Shown here: one piece after another, positions 18,693 to 26,910 of the stretch
Layout of the letters: each line of letters starts with the position of its first letter
Position numbering within the stretch: the stretch's first letter is position 1
From: CBFIHN01 sp965662575
GTDB taxonomy: Bacteria; Pseudomonadota; Gammaproteobacteria; Francisellales; CACEW01
DNA length: 64,000 bases
Assembly: GCA_965662575.1 (NCBI GenBank)
Contig: CBFIHN010000001.1
Location: 28,540-92,539, forward strand
Direction: 5' to 3'
Translations under genes and position numbers: made by a program
Notes under the pieces: generated by a model
Told to the model about the DNA's origin: nothing
What the model saw: the letters and a program-made list of their open reading frames with translations, nothing else
Database searches by the model: none

Positions 18693-19833
18693 TTTTATCA
18701 TTGAATTGATAAGGTTCTGGCGTGCGGCAAATAAGATACCCTTGCTCAGCCTCGCTATATTCATTAATAAAAGTTAGGAGGTGACGCACATCTTTAGTTT
18801 TAGGTGCAGTGGTATATTTAACCTCTACAGGAATGTACTGCTGGTTGATTTCAAGCACAAAATCAACTTCCGGACCATTACTATCTCGCCAGTAATAAAT
18901 CTTTGCTGACGGCGCACGTATCTGACTTAAATAGACCAGCTCATTGCCAATCAATTGCTCAAATAATTGTCCCAATATAGCGGATGGCAGCCGTGTTCCT
19001 TCATTAGCACAACTGCGACGGATACCCAAATCAAAAAAATGATACTTAGGCGACTTAATCAAACGACGTTTTGTGCTTGACTTAATTAGCGGGTCAATTC
19101 TAAGCGCAATGAGGCAATCTTCGAGAATTTGATAATAATTAGCAATTGTTGTGTCCGAGATACCAATATCTTGAGCTAAGGATAAAAAATTAAGTTGCTT
19201 TCCAGACTCTCCTGCCGCTAATTGTAAAAAACGACTAAAATGACCCACATTACGGACCAATGCTTCTGCTCTAATCTCTTCCTCCAAATAAGTAGAAACA
19301 TAGCTCATTAAATCTTGCTCTTGGTGATCTAGATTAGTTTGCTGAATAATATTGGGTAAAGAACCATAGAGCAGCATATTCTCAAGTTCTGGCAGAGCTT
19401 TTGCCACAGTTAGCTCACTAATCAGCATCGGCGGCATGGTAAATTGCACAACGCGACCTGGTAATAAGTTTAGCTCCGAGCCAGCCTTAAGCTTTCGTGC
19501 CGAAGAGCCTGTAAGAATAAATTGAGCACGCTTTTGGTCAATCAATACCTGAACAATATCCATCACTCTAGGCACTTTTTGCACTTCATCAATAAAAACT
19601 AAAGGGGGTTGTGAATACTGAGCAATGGCATAAGTTAGCACCTTCTCAAACCTAACCAGGTCAGACTCAGCCTGTTGGCGATGTTGCTGTTTAGCAAAAT
19701 TATAATGCAGATCAGGCTTAATGACATTTTCAATGAGCGTGGTCTTACCCGTCTGCCTTGGCCCAAGCAACAAAACATTCTTTCCACGATCAAGTGTTTC
19801 TTGAATAGACTGAGCAATCAATCTCGAAAGCAT
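18649..19833 (-). CDS. AAA+ ATPase with DUF4143 C-terminus (copy 2)
   Basis: 394 residues. Walker A is LLLGPRQTGKTTL (about residues 20-32), Walker B PLVFIDEVQKVP, then the sensor-like FILTGSSARKLK. The nuclease-like motif GPEVDFVLEI...IPVEVKYT lies near residue 330. The same family as its neighbours at 16181 and 20248, but clearly diverged from both. Its 3' end overlaps the broken epimerase by 44 bp on the opposite strand. Confidence 0.88.
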   Translation of the reverse strand: MLSRLIAQSIQETLDRGKNVLLLGPRQTGKTTLIENVIKPDLHYNFAKQQHRQQAESDLVRFEKVLTYAIAQYSQPPLVFIDEVQKVPRVMDIVQVLIDQKRAQFILTGSSARKLKAGSELNLLPGRVVQFTMPPMLISELTVAKALPELENMLLYGSLPNIIQQTNLDHQEQDLMSYVSTYLEEEIRAEALVRNVGHFSRFLQLAAGESGKQLNFLSLAQDIGISDTTIANYYQILEDCLIALRIDPLIKSSTKRRLIKSPKYHFFDLGIRRSCANEGTRLPSAILGQLFEQLIGNELVYLSQIRAPSAKIYYWRDSNGPEVDFVLEINQQYIPVEVKYTTAPKTKDVRHLLTFINEYSEAEQGYLICRTPEPYQFNDKITVLPWQQASKIMG

Positions 19834-19865
19834 TTACAAGAACCTCAGAGCATTTCTTATATGGC

Positions 19866-19874
19866 ATTATAGCA
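19866..19874 (-). promoter_or_regulatory. Extended -10 promoter of ATPase copy 2
   Basis: On the minus strand TGC-TATAAT (19874-19866) is an exact -10 hexamer with the TG extension, 33 nt upstream of the ATG at 19833. The corresponding -35 region is a T-rich run rather than a recognisable hexamer. Confidence 0.5.
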
Positions 19875-19895
19875 GCACCCCAGAGAAAAAAAAGA

Positions 19896-19944
19896 AAAAA
19901 CTCAGTATGTTCTTTCTATGAGCTGTAAAAACTCAGTATATTCT
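19896..19944. repeat. 18-bp direct repeat pair upstream of ATPase copy 2
   Basis: AAAAACTCAGTATGTTCT (19896-19913) recurs as AAAAACTCAGTATATTCT (19927-19944), 17 of 18 identical and offset by 31 bp, close to three helical turns. The pair lies just upstream of the -10 box at 19866-19871, so it could be a tandem operator. No known motif is recognised. Confidence 0.55.
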
Positions 19945-19990
19945 GTTTTATAGACGATCTGCATGAAATTGACTCAATATAATCAATCCG

Positions 19991-20206
19991 CTATAACTCC
20001 CAAGGATTAAGCAACTCTAACCCAGGAATATCAAAATTTTTTAAATTTCGGGTGACCAAAACCATATCATGGTGTAAGGCAGTGGCCGCCAATAAGCTAT
20101 CAATGTGAAACAGCGAGCAAAAATGAACCTCAACTGCAAAATTGCAAAATTTTTCTGTAAATTTTAAGTTGAAGATTAAAAAACCGTCTAAAGCCGAAGG
20201 CATCAT
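19991..20206 (-). pseudogene. vapC: VapC-type PIN toxin relic (C-terminal part)
   Basis: The minus strand reads HIDSLLAATALHHDMVLVTR followed by NLKNFDIPGLELLNPWEL and a stop. This is the typical C-terminal third of a VapC PIN-domain RNase (D..IAATAL.H...LVTRN...F..I.GL.L.NPW). Upstream residues do not give the N-terminal PIN strand with its first catalytic Asp, and no VapB antitoxin is visible. I regard it as a truncated toxin gene, trapped between two ATPase genes. Confidence 0.75.
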
Positions 20207-20247
20207 ACGAATATGAATAGTATGACTTAATTAGCAAACCAAGCAGC

Positions 20248-21360
20248 TCACACCAACCGCTGCAAAAACTTAACCGCAGGACACACTGCAATACCATGGT
20301 GCAAAAAATCTTTATCTCCCATTGATAACTGCCAAGCTTCACAATCGGGAAATCGCTGTTTAAAATATAACAGAGATTTACTGGTATCAGCATCACTCAG
20401 CTTACATTCAATCGCATGAATTGGCTGACCATTTTCTGTAATAATAAAATCGACTTCACGGCCATCGACATCTCGGAAGTAGTTGAGCTCTATATCTCTA
20501 GCCTGGGTATCTTGCTCATAATGCACCCATTTTAACAAATGCATCGCGATCATATTTTCAAAGCGAGCACCTTGATCTTCTAGCAAAGTCCAATCAAAGT
20601 GATAATGCTTTTGCTCTTTTTTAACCGCACGCAATATCGGCGAGCCAAAAGGTGCAACACGATGGATAGCATACAGGCGCTCAAAAATATCTAACCAATG
20701 GCTCACCGCCTTATGACTCACCTGAAGATCTTCACGCAAATTATTAATCGACAAGGGAGAACCGACTAATTCTGGCAACCTTAGCATCAATAACTCAAGC
20801 TGGTAAATATCCTTAACTTGCTCTAATGAACCTACATCTTCTTGCAACAAGCGCTGGCGATAGGCTCGAGACCAACGTTTTGCATCCACTTTCGATGAAG
20901 AAAAAAAAGGCTCCGGAAAACCACCTAAAGTAAAAAGCTCGTGCAACTGATCAGTCGTTGTCATATCAAGCTCAGCAGCTGATAATTGATGAAGCCGCAA
21001 ATAATAATAACGCCCCTGCAAAGAATCACCGCCGCGCCGATAATAATCCAAGCGCGCGCTGCCAGTAACTAGAATTTGCTTTTGATCGCGATACTCGTCA
21101 AATACACCTTTGATATAATCTCGCCACTGTAGATACTTATGAATTTCATCAAACACCCATAAAGGTGCATTAGGAAGCTGATGCTTGAGCAATTGCTCTC
21201 GGTCTTTTGCAATATCCCAATTGAGATAACCGTGCTTATCAGACAGCAAGGCTTGAGACATGGTGGTCTTGCCAACCTGACGCGCACCACCAATAAAGAC
21301 CATTTTCTTTCCGAGATCTTTTTTGATTTGCTTTGAGATATAACGATTGTGAGTACTCAT
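20248..21360 (-). CDS. AAA+ ATPase with DUF4143-like C-terminus (copy 3)
   Basis: 370 residues with Walker A IGGARQVGKTTM (about residues 23-34), Walker B LWVFDEIHKY, the sensor stretch ILVTGSARLDYYRRGGDSLQ, and a C-terminal REVDFIITENG...AIECKLSD nuclease-like motif. It belongs to the same broad family as the genes at 16181 and 18649. A strong promoter ends 6 nt before its ATG, so the transcript is probably leaderless. A 64-bp dyad covers the upstream region, suggesting autoregulation. Confidence 0.88.
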   Translation of the reverse strand: MSTHNRYISKQIKKDLGKKMVFIGGARQVGKTTMSQALLSDKHGYLNWDIAKDREQLLKHQLPNAPLWVFDEIHKYLQWRDYIKGVFDEYRDQKQILVTGSARLDYYRRGGDSLQGRYYYLRLHQLSAAELDMTTTDQLHELFTLGGFPEPFFSSSKVDAKRWSRAYRQRLLQEDVGSLEQVKDIYQLELLMLRLPELVGSPLSINNLREDLQVSHKAVSHWLDIFERLYAIHRVAPFGSPILRAVKKEQKHYHFDWTLLEDQGARFENMIAMHLLKWVHYEQDTQARDIELNYFRDVDGREVDFIITENGQPIHAIECKLSDADTSKSLLYFKQRFPDCEAWQLSMGDKDFLHHGIAVCPAVKFLQRLV

Positions 21361-21366
21361 AATTTA

Positions 21367-21395
21367 AGTATACGAGCATTTTAACCTATAGTCAA
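21367..21395 (-). promoter_or_regulatory. Promoter of ATPase copy 3, predicting a leaderless transcript
   Basis: On the minus strand TTGACT (21395-21390), exactly 17 nt, and TATACT (21372-21367) form a near-consensus sigma-70 promoter. Only 6 nt separate the -10 box from the ATG at 21360, so transcription should begin at or within a base or two of the start codon. No Shine-Dalgarno sequence can fit. Confidence 0.7.
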
Positions 21396-21436
21396 AAATA
21401 CTCGCGAGTTTTTTAGCCTATAGCCTAAAATGCTCG
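21373..21436. repeat. 64-bp imperfect palindrome between ATPase copy 3 and pglE
   Basis: Two 32-nt arms, from CGAGCATTTTA at 21373 to TAAAATGCTCG at 21436, are inverted copies matching at about 27 of 32 positions, centred on ACTCGCGAGT. Each arm holds a TATAG core flanked by A/T blocks. The left arm contains the spacer and -35 box of the ATPase promoter. It could be an operator, or a folded bidirectional terminator for the polysaccharide operon ending at 21443. The absence of a clean U-run on a GC-rich stem makes the operator reading more likely. Confidence 0.7.
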
Positions 21437-21442
21437 AAAAAA

Positions 21443-22612
21443 TTACATGGCACCCAAACAAACTTCCGCAATAATTTTTAATTGCGCAGCAACTTGCTCC
21501 TCGCACAAAGTTGGATGAATTAAAAACACCAATGACGTTGCAGTTAACTCCGCTGCATTTTTTAATCTTGCCTCTGGTTCCAACCCCAAATCAGTAAAGA
21601 CTTTTTCTTGGTAAATTTCAGAACAGCTACCCGAGAAGCATGGGATACCACGATTAACTAGCTCAGCCATTAATCGATCTCGGCTCCAGCCTTGCTTTAG
21701 CTTAGATAGGTCAACCTGCGTATAGTATTTATAATTTGCATGCTTGATATCAGATTGCTTTAGATCCATAACTTTGAAACAGTCAATTTTAGCTAGACCT
21801 TCTGAAAACATCTGCGCTAATTTGGCTCGCTGTACTAACCAATCAGGCAATTTCTTGAGCTGGCAACGCCCAATCGCAGCTTGCATTTCCGTCATCCGCC
21901 AATTAGTTCCTACCGCTTCATGCAGCCAACGAAAGCCTAAGGGGTGTTGCTTATGATAAACGGTATCATAGTTTTTACCATGATCTTTGACTGCCCATAG
22001 TTTTTGCCATAAAGCAGTATCATTGGTGGTTACCATGCCACCCTCACCACCCGTGGTCATAATCTTATCTTGGCAAAAGGAGAACGAGGCAATATGCCCC
22101 CAAGAACCAATTTTTCTACCTTGATATTCCGCACCATGGGCCTGCGCACAATCTTCAATAACAAATAGATTATGACTTTTCGCCAGATCCATAATTTTAT
22201 CCATTTCACATGGCCAACCGTTGAAGTGCACTGGAATAACTGCTTTAGTTTTTTTTGTTAATTTCTCTTTAATCGTATCAACTGTGATATTTTGTGAATC
22301 TAGGTCCACATCAGCGAATATTGGCGTAGCGCCACACATCAATACGGCACTAGCTGTGGCAACAAACGTTTTGCAAGGCACAATCACTTCATCACCAGGA
22401 CTAATGCCCAAAACTCGTAAGGCAGCTTCAATGGTGACTGTGCCATTAGACATTGCAACCGCATGTTTGGCGCCAACACACTCAGCAAACTCGTTTTCAA
22501 ATAAGCGGCCTTGCTCGCCGGTCCAATAATTGACTTTGCCGGATTTTAATACTTGCTCAACGGCTGAAATTTCATCTTCTGCAAAGTGGGGCCATGGGGA
22601 TGTTAAATTCAT
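21443..22612 (-). CDS. pglE: DegT/DnrJ/EryC1-type sugar aminotransferase (PglE-like)
   Basis: PLP-dependent transaminase of 389 residues. The lysine that binds PLP is in SFCQDKIMTTGGEGG. VIPVHFNGWPCEMDKI and FVIEDCAQAHGA (PLP-contacting Asp) are standard for the family. Its place next to PglD-like and PglC-like genes suggests it aminates UDP-4-keto-6-deoxy-GlcNAc in the bacillosamine pathway. A GDP-sugar aminotransferase (perosamine synthase) is the main alternative, because gmd is also in the locus without a visible partner. Confidence 0.8.
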   Translation of the reverse strand: MNLTSPWPHFAEDEISAVEQVLKSGKVNYWTGEQGRLFENEFAECVGAKHAVAMSNGTVTIEAALRVLGISPGDEVIVPCKTFVATASAVLMCGATPIFADVDLDSQNITVDTIKEKLTKKTKAVIPVHFNGWPCEMDKIMDLAKSHNLFVIEDCAQAHGAEYQGRKIGSWGHIASFSFCQDKIMTTGGEGGMVTTNDTALWQKLWAVKDHGKNYDTVYHKQHPLGFRWLHEAVGTNWRMTEMQAAIGRCQLKKLPDWLVQRAKLAQMFSEGLAKIDCFKVMDLKQSDIKHANYKYYTQVDLSKLKQGWSRDRLMAELVNRGIPCFSGSCSEIYQEKVFTDLGLEPEARLKNAAELTATSLVFLIHPTLCEEQVAAQLKIIAEVCLGAM

Positions 22613-22621
22613 AAGTTAGCC

Positions 22622-23236
22622 TTAAATTCTCCTAGCAGGATTACCAACTACAGTAACCCCTGCATCAATATCTTTTGTGACAACTGCGCCTGAGCCGACT
22701 GTCGCCCAAGCACCAATAGAAACTCCAGGCAATACCACAACACCAGCACCAACCAATGCACCCTCACCAACTTTTACACCACCACAAAGTGTCGTGTTTG
22801 GTGCAATATGGGCATGGTTACCAATGACACAATCGTGCTCAATAATTGCTGCAGTATTAATAATGACATTTTCACCTATTACAGAGTCTGCATTAATAAT
22901 AGCGCCAGGAAAAATCACACTACCTGGCCATACCGTTGCATATTTAGATACTAAAGAAGAGCTTGACATAGTAACCGCGGCCGAACATTGTGGCTGTAAC
23001 TGGCCAAACTTAGCTTTTCTAGTTTTATTGTCGCCAATTGCAATAATAATGCTCTCACATGACTTCACAGAAAATTCACCAAAAGGTTGAATCTCTGAGC
23101 CTAATACCAATTGCCCTTGCTTACTGACGTCATCATCAAAAACAGTAACCGAATACTTGTGTGCCTTTAAAATATCAAGCACAACCTTGGCATGACCTCC
23201 TGCACCGATAACAGCAATATTTTTATTATCAGGCAT
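22622..23236 (-). CDS. pglD: PglD-like sugar O/N-acyltransferase
   Basis: The start is placed at ATG 23236 (MPDNKNIAVIGAGGHAKVVL). Longer in-frame starts run deep into pglC, while this one overlaps it by only 8 nt. The N-terminal Rossmann-like IGAGGHAK region and C-terminal left-handed beta-helix hexapeptides (ending in VTKDIDAGVTVVGNPARRI) define the PglD/NeuD family. It probably N-acetylates the 4-amino group made by the neighbouring aminotransferase, giving a UDP-diacetamido-trideoxy sugar. Confidence 0.87.
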   Translation of the reverse strand: MPDNKNIAVIGAGGHAKVVLDILKAHKYSVTVFDDDVSKQGQLVLGSEIQPFGEFSVKSCESIIIAIGDNKTRKAKFGQLQPQCSAAVTMSSSSLVSKYATVWPGSVIFPGAIINADSVIGENVIINTAAIIEHDCVIGNHAHIAPNTTLCGGVKVGEGALVGAGVVVLPGVSIGAWATVGSGAVVTKDIDAGVTVVGNPARRI

Positions 23237-23852
23237 TTTCTTGGTTTTCCTTAGAAGATTGGTGATTCCCTCGAAACTTTTCCATCGTCGCTTCACCTTG
23301 CTGGTTGATATCCGAACGTTTTAGCACCTTCAAAAAAGTCATCCACAAAATTTTTATATCTAACCAGAAAGACTGGTGCTCAACATACCATACATCTAGC
23401 TTGAATTTCTCTTGCCAACTGATGGCGTTGCGACCGTTCACTTGAGCCCAACCAGTAATTCCCGGTCTAACTTGATGTCGTTTTTTTTGCTCTACATTAT
23501 ACAAAGGTAGATACTCAACTAATAGCGCACGCGGCCCAACAAAACTCATATCACCTTTCAATACATTCAATAACTGTGGCAGCTCATCTAAGCTAGCACT
23601 ACGCAAAAAACGACCAAAAGAGATTAACCGCTGCTTATCGGGTAATAATTCGCCTTGCTGATCACGCTGATCGGTCATTGTACGTAGTTTATAGATAGTA
23701 AAAATCTCTTCGTTTTTACCTGGGCGTTGTTGTTTAAATAAAACCGGTGAGCCCAATTTGGTGCGCACCAAAATTAGCAATAATAATATTAAAGGCGAAA
23801 ATACAATTAGCAAGAGCGAAGATAATAATAGGTCGAATAGGCGCTTGATCAT
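23229..23852 (-). CDS. pglC: Phosphoglycosyl transferase initiating the O-unit (PglC family)
   Basis: Monotopic phosphoglycosyl transferase of 207 residues that moves a sugar phosphate onto undecaprenyl phosphate. The N-terminal membrane helix (MIKRLFDLLLSSLLLIVFSP) is followed by FKQQRPGKN, YKLRTM, the catalytic Asp-Glu pair in SASLDELPQLLNVLKGDMS and GPRALL. Length matches the short PglC class, with no multi-spanning N-terminus. Neighbouring pglD and pglE imply a bacillosamine-like substrate. This is the only priming transferase visible in the window. Confidence 0.93.
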   Translation of the reverse strand: MIKRLFDLLLSSLLLIVFSPLILLLLILVRTKLGSPVLFKQQRPGKNEEIFTIYKLRTMTDQRDQQGELLPDKQRLISFGRFLRSASLDELPQLLNVLKGDMSFVGPRALLVEYLPLYNVEQKKRHQVRPGITGWAQVNGRNAISWQEKFKLDVWYVEHQSFWLDIKILWMTFLKVLKRSDINQQGEATMEKFRGNHQSSKENQENA

Positions 23853-25078
23853 GAAACACCTTTAAGCAGTCTATCTAGCCTATTTAAATATTGATTAGCC
23901 AAAGCTTCATAGGAGCGGTGTTGCAAAATCCATTGTCGGCCCTTTTCGCCAACTGCCTTTCGTTGCTCAGCGGTTAACGCAGCGAACTTGAGCAACTCTT
24001 TTTTAATCACCTCTGGCTCTGAACTATCAATAAATTCACCACACACAGCCTCATTAATCATTGAAGGATACCCGGCATAGCTGGCAATAATGGGTTTTGC
24101 CGTCAGCATATACTCAACCACTTTATTCATGGACTGACCATAATCCCAAACTTTTGAATGATGCACAGATAGATAGACCAAATCGCAATGATCTAAAAAA
24201 CAAGCAACTTGCTCCTGGGGCACTCGTCCCAAAAAAATGACATTAGAACACTCTGCAAGTTCAGCTTCAAATTGGTTTTCCAAAGCACCACCACCTAATA
24301 GCGCAAAGTGAATACCCTGGTCATCTTTAAGCAATTTAATTGTTTGAACAAACGGCTCTAAGGCGTTAGTAATACCCATACTACCGGTATAGCCAACAAT
24401 CAGCTTACCTTTTGGTAAAACATTTGCAAAGGCATCGTCATTTACAGTAAAGGCATTACCAGCTCGACTTTCTCGATCAAACCCTAGTGGCGAACAAAAA
24501 AAAGGGCGCTCATAGCCTAACATATTGCGCACATGCTGATCGAGTTTTGGCATAGTGCCAACAATTAAATCCGCTTTCTTATAAGCAAATTTTTCTATCC
24601 AACCTATCAACAAAACCAATGGGTGCCATTTTGAGAACCCACCCTCTTCAGTCATGGTTAACGGCCAGATATCACGAACCTCAAACACCAACTTGGCCTT
24701 ATATTTACGCTTTAAATAATGACCATAGAAGACAGTAAAAATAGACAGCGATGAAACAATAACCACATCAGGTTTCTCAAGCTTTTTCCTAGAAAACCTA
24801 AATAGTTTCCACTCAAAATCAAGCCAGCTCAGAATTCTTGATATAGAAGCCGTTTTTTGATATTTCTTAGTTTTCAGCCAATAAACGGGAACATTGTCTA
24901 CCTGCTCAAAATTGTAGGTTTTATCAGTGCTTGGAAACTGGCAAAAGTGATTGGCATCAGAAGTAATTAAAGTTGCATTATGGCCCTGCTTAACAAACTC
25001 TTTGGTTAGATAAAACAGTCGCGCCATCGTGCCATACTTTGGCAAACTGGCATATTTTGAAATGCACAAAATATTCAA
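23849..25078 (-). CDS. Glycosyltransferase family 4 (WbuB-like)
   Basis: GT-B fold transferase of 409 residues. MNILCISKYASLPKYGTMAR with a following ITSDANHF resembles WbuB-type enzymes that add an amino sugar to the primer. The C-terminal half has GKLIVGYTGSMG and the VVEYMLTAKPIIASYAGYPS nucleotide-sugar site. Stop and start overlap pglC by 4 nt, suggesting a coupled role in adding the second sugar. Donor and linkage cannot be read from sequence. Confidence 0.85.
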   Translation of the reverse strand: MNILCISKYASLPKYGTMARLFYLTKEFVKQGHNATLITSDANHFCQFPSTDKTYNFEQVDNVPVYWLKTKKYQKTASISRILSWLDFEWKLFRFSRKKLEKPDVVIVSSLSIFTVFYGHYLKRKYKAKLVFEVRDIWPLTMTEEGGFSKWHPLVLLIGWIEKFAYKKADLIVGTMPKLDQHVRNMLGYERPFFCSPLGFDRESRAGNAFTVNDDAFANVLPKGKLIVGYTGSMGITNALEPFVQTIKLLKDDQGIHFALLGGGALENQFEAELAECSNVIFLGRVPQEQVACFLDHCDLVYLSVHHSKVWDYGQSMNKVVEYMLTAKPIIASYAGYPSMINEAVCGEFIDSSEPEVIKKELLKFAALTAEQRKAVGEKGRQWILQHRSYEALANQYLNRLDRLLKGVS

Positions 25079-26902
25079 TTACGACTCCTGATACAAGCGT
25101 GGAATACGATTGACCACATCGATCACCTGCTTAAAGTCCATGCCTAATGCATCTAAGTACCAACGAATATTGGCATATCGCGGTTGATTTTCATCAGCCA
25201 CCAATTTCAAAGCTTCCTCACGCGTCATTTGCCCTTCGCGGATTTGGTTACTTCTAAAGGTGTCATGCTCTGTAAACCCAGCGACAGTGTAATAAACATA
25301 ATTATAAAACGCAGCGGTACCATCGCCAATGCGCCAAGTGGTGCTAGTATCTACCGCTTTTTCCCAATCATATTCACCGAGTAACGTGTCGTCAATAACT
25401 TTCTCATCCCAACGCCAATAATCAAAAATATGGAAGTAGTCTTTTTTCTCGGTAAAACTGCGGTAGTACTCTCCAGATAAGGTATCCCACAAAGAGCGAT
25501 TAAAATAACCAGGGCTTTGCAACATCGCTTTGAAGCGCTTACTTTGATAGCGCAATTGTTTAGCAATACCATGACTGTAAACTTTCTCTTCCTCAAAGTA
25601 AGGCTTAATACCTAAAAAACCCGCTTTAAAGTGAGTTACTTCCAGCGGATTAACACCCCACAAATTGATGTCAATACCCGTTTGTTTTTTCACTTCTTCA
25701 ACATAACGAAAAAAGTGTTTATCGCCTGCGGTTAAAATACTAATCATCCCAAGGTGAGGCGACTTCAACCATGCCTTAAGATTCATCGCAATATTGCGAC
25801 GTTTTTTGCCAATATCGGCAGCAACAATAATATTTTCAACGCCCAACTGTGCGCACATCCGACTGATATTGCGTCGACCTAAATCTGTCACCATACCCCA
25901 ATCATAGGTATAGGTTACCGGCTTCATTTTGAGCTCGTTGACAATTAAATGTAAGCCATAGCAACTATCACGCCCACCTGAAAACGGCACAATACAATCA
26001 TTGCTATTTGCTCGTCGATAAGGTTCTACCAACTCAAACAATTCTTCTTTGGGTTTAGGGTTATTACGCGGAGTGTAATGATGGCAATAATTACAAACGC
26101 CTTCTTCATCAAAATGAATATAAGGCATGGTCTCTGGCAAGATGCAACGCGTACAGCGTTTTAGCTCTGGCTGAGGATAAACCAATATTGCCTCTTCTTC
26201 CTTATTAAATAGAAGTTCGGGAATTAAGTCTTGCTGACGAGATTTATAGTCGACAATATCAAAGTCTTTATTGGCCTTTGGAATATCCAATATTTTTACA
26301 GTCTTAACTTGCTCAATAGCTTGGCAATTAATTTGAGTTAAAGGATAACTTTCTGAAGAAAAATACCAGTCACCCTCACTCTGCCCCAAATATAAGCTAC
26401 CATTATTGGAAAACAATAGTAGTTTACCCAGGTTAGGTAATAATAGTGCACAGGCAACAACACCTTTGCATAAACCTAAAATTTTCTCTGCTAGATCAGC
26501 TTCAGAACCACCATCAACTAAATGCTGCTCAGCAATACCAACAATGACTTCCGAATCAATTTTCTGCTGGCGCTTAACGTCTAGCTGCTGCCAAATGTCA
26601 TCAGCATTCACAATAATGCCATTATGTACAGCCGCAATTTGCCCATGAACAACTGGCTGATTATCTGCCAGCCCATTGGTAATTAGCCTGCTATGCCCAA
26701 ATACGACTTTCGCATTGCCAAGCTTGGTTTTTTTTAGCAGCTTCTCAATAGAGTAGTCTGCACGTGCAATTTTATAGCTGCCAGCATGATCAAAAATCAA
26801 ACCACTAGAGTCCATACCACGCTGCTCAGCATGAACAACTAGTGTTTTTAATTTATCTTGATTGATGCCAGAAGTTGAAATTTGACCGAATATGCCGCAC
26901 AT
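25079..26902 (-). CDS. Fused glutaminase-PP-loop sugar amidotransferase
   Basis: 607 residues. The N-terminus MCGIFGQI...AEQRGMDSSG is a class II glutamine amidotransferase (Cys2 nucleophile). The part from about residue 250 is a WbpG-like N-acetyl-sugar amidotransferase with zinc-type RCTRCILPETMP...GVCNYC and the PP-loop PFSGGRDSCYG. The likely reaction is ATP-dependent amidation of a sugar carboxylate, or amidination of an N-acetyl group, using glutamine ammonia. Francisella WbtH-type O-antigen enzymes are a possible relative. The locus also has the unfused wbpG/hisH/hisF set. Confidence 0.85.
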   Translation of the reverse strand: MCGIFGQISTSGINQDKLKTLVVHAEQRGMDSSGLIFDHAGSYKIARADYSIEKLLKKTKLGNAKVVFGHSRLITNGLADNQPVVHGQIAAVHNGIIVNADDIWQQLDVKRQQKIDSEVIVGIAEQHLVDGGSEADLAEKILGLCKGVVACALLLPNLGKLLLFSNNGSLYLGQSEGDWYFSSESYPLTQINCQAIEQVKTVKILDIPKANKDFDIVDYKSRQQDLIPELLFNKEEEAILVYPQPELKRCTRCILPETMPYIHFDEEGVCNYCHHYTPRNNPKPKEELFELVEPYRRANSNDCIVPFSGGRDSCYGLHLIVNELKMKPVTYTYDWGMVTDLGRRNISRMCAQLGVENIIVAADIGKKRRNIAMNLKAWLKSPHLGMISILTAGDKHFFRYVEEVKKQTGIDINLWGVNPLEVTHFKAGFLGIKPYFEEEKVYSHGIAKQLRYQSKRFKAMLQSPGYFNRSLWDTLSGEYYRSFTEKKDYFHIFDYWRWDEKVIDDTLLGEYDWEKAVDTSTTWRIGDGTAAFYNYVYYTVAGFTEHDTFRSNQIREGQMTREEALKLVADENQPRYANIRWYLDALGMDFKQVIDVVNRIPRLYQES

Positions 26903-26910
26903 AAGATTCC

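Noticed and set aside
21373..21436. Classical Rho-independent terminator
   Set aside because: The stem is long but AT-rich with several mismatches, and no clean U-run follows a GC stem. The promoter overlap favours an operator.
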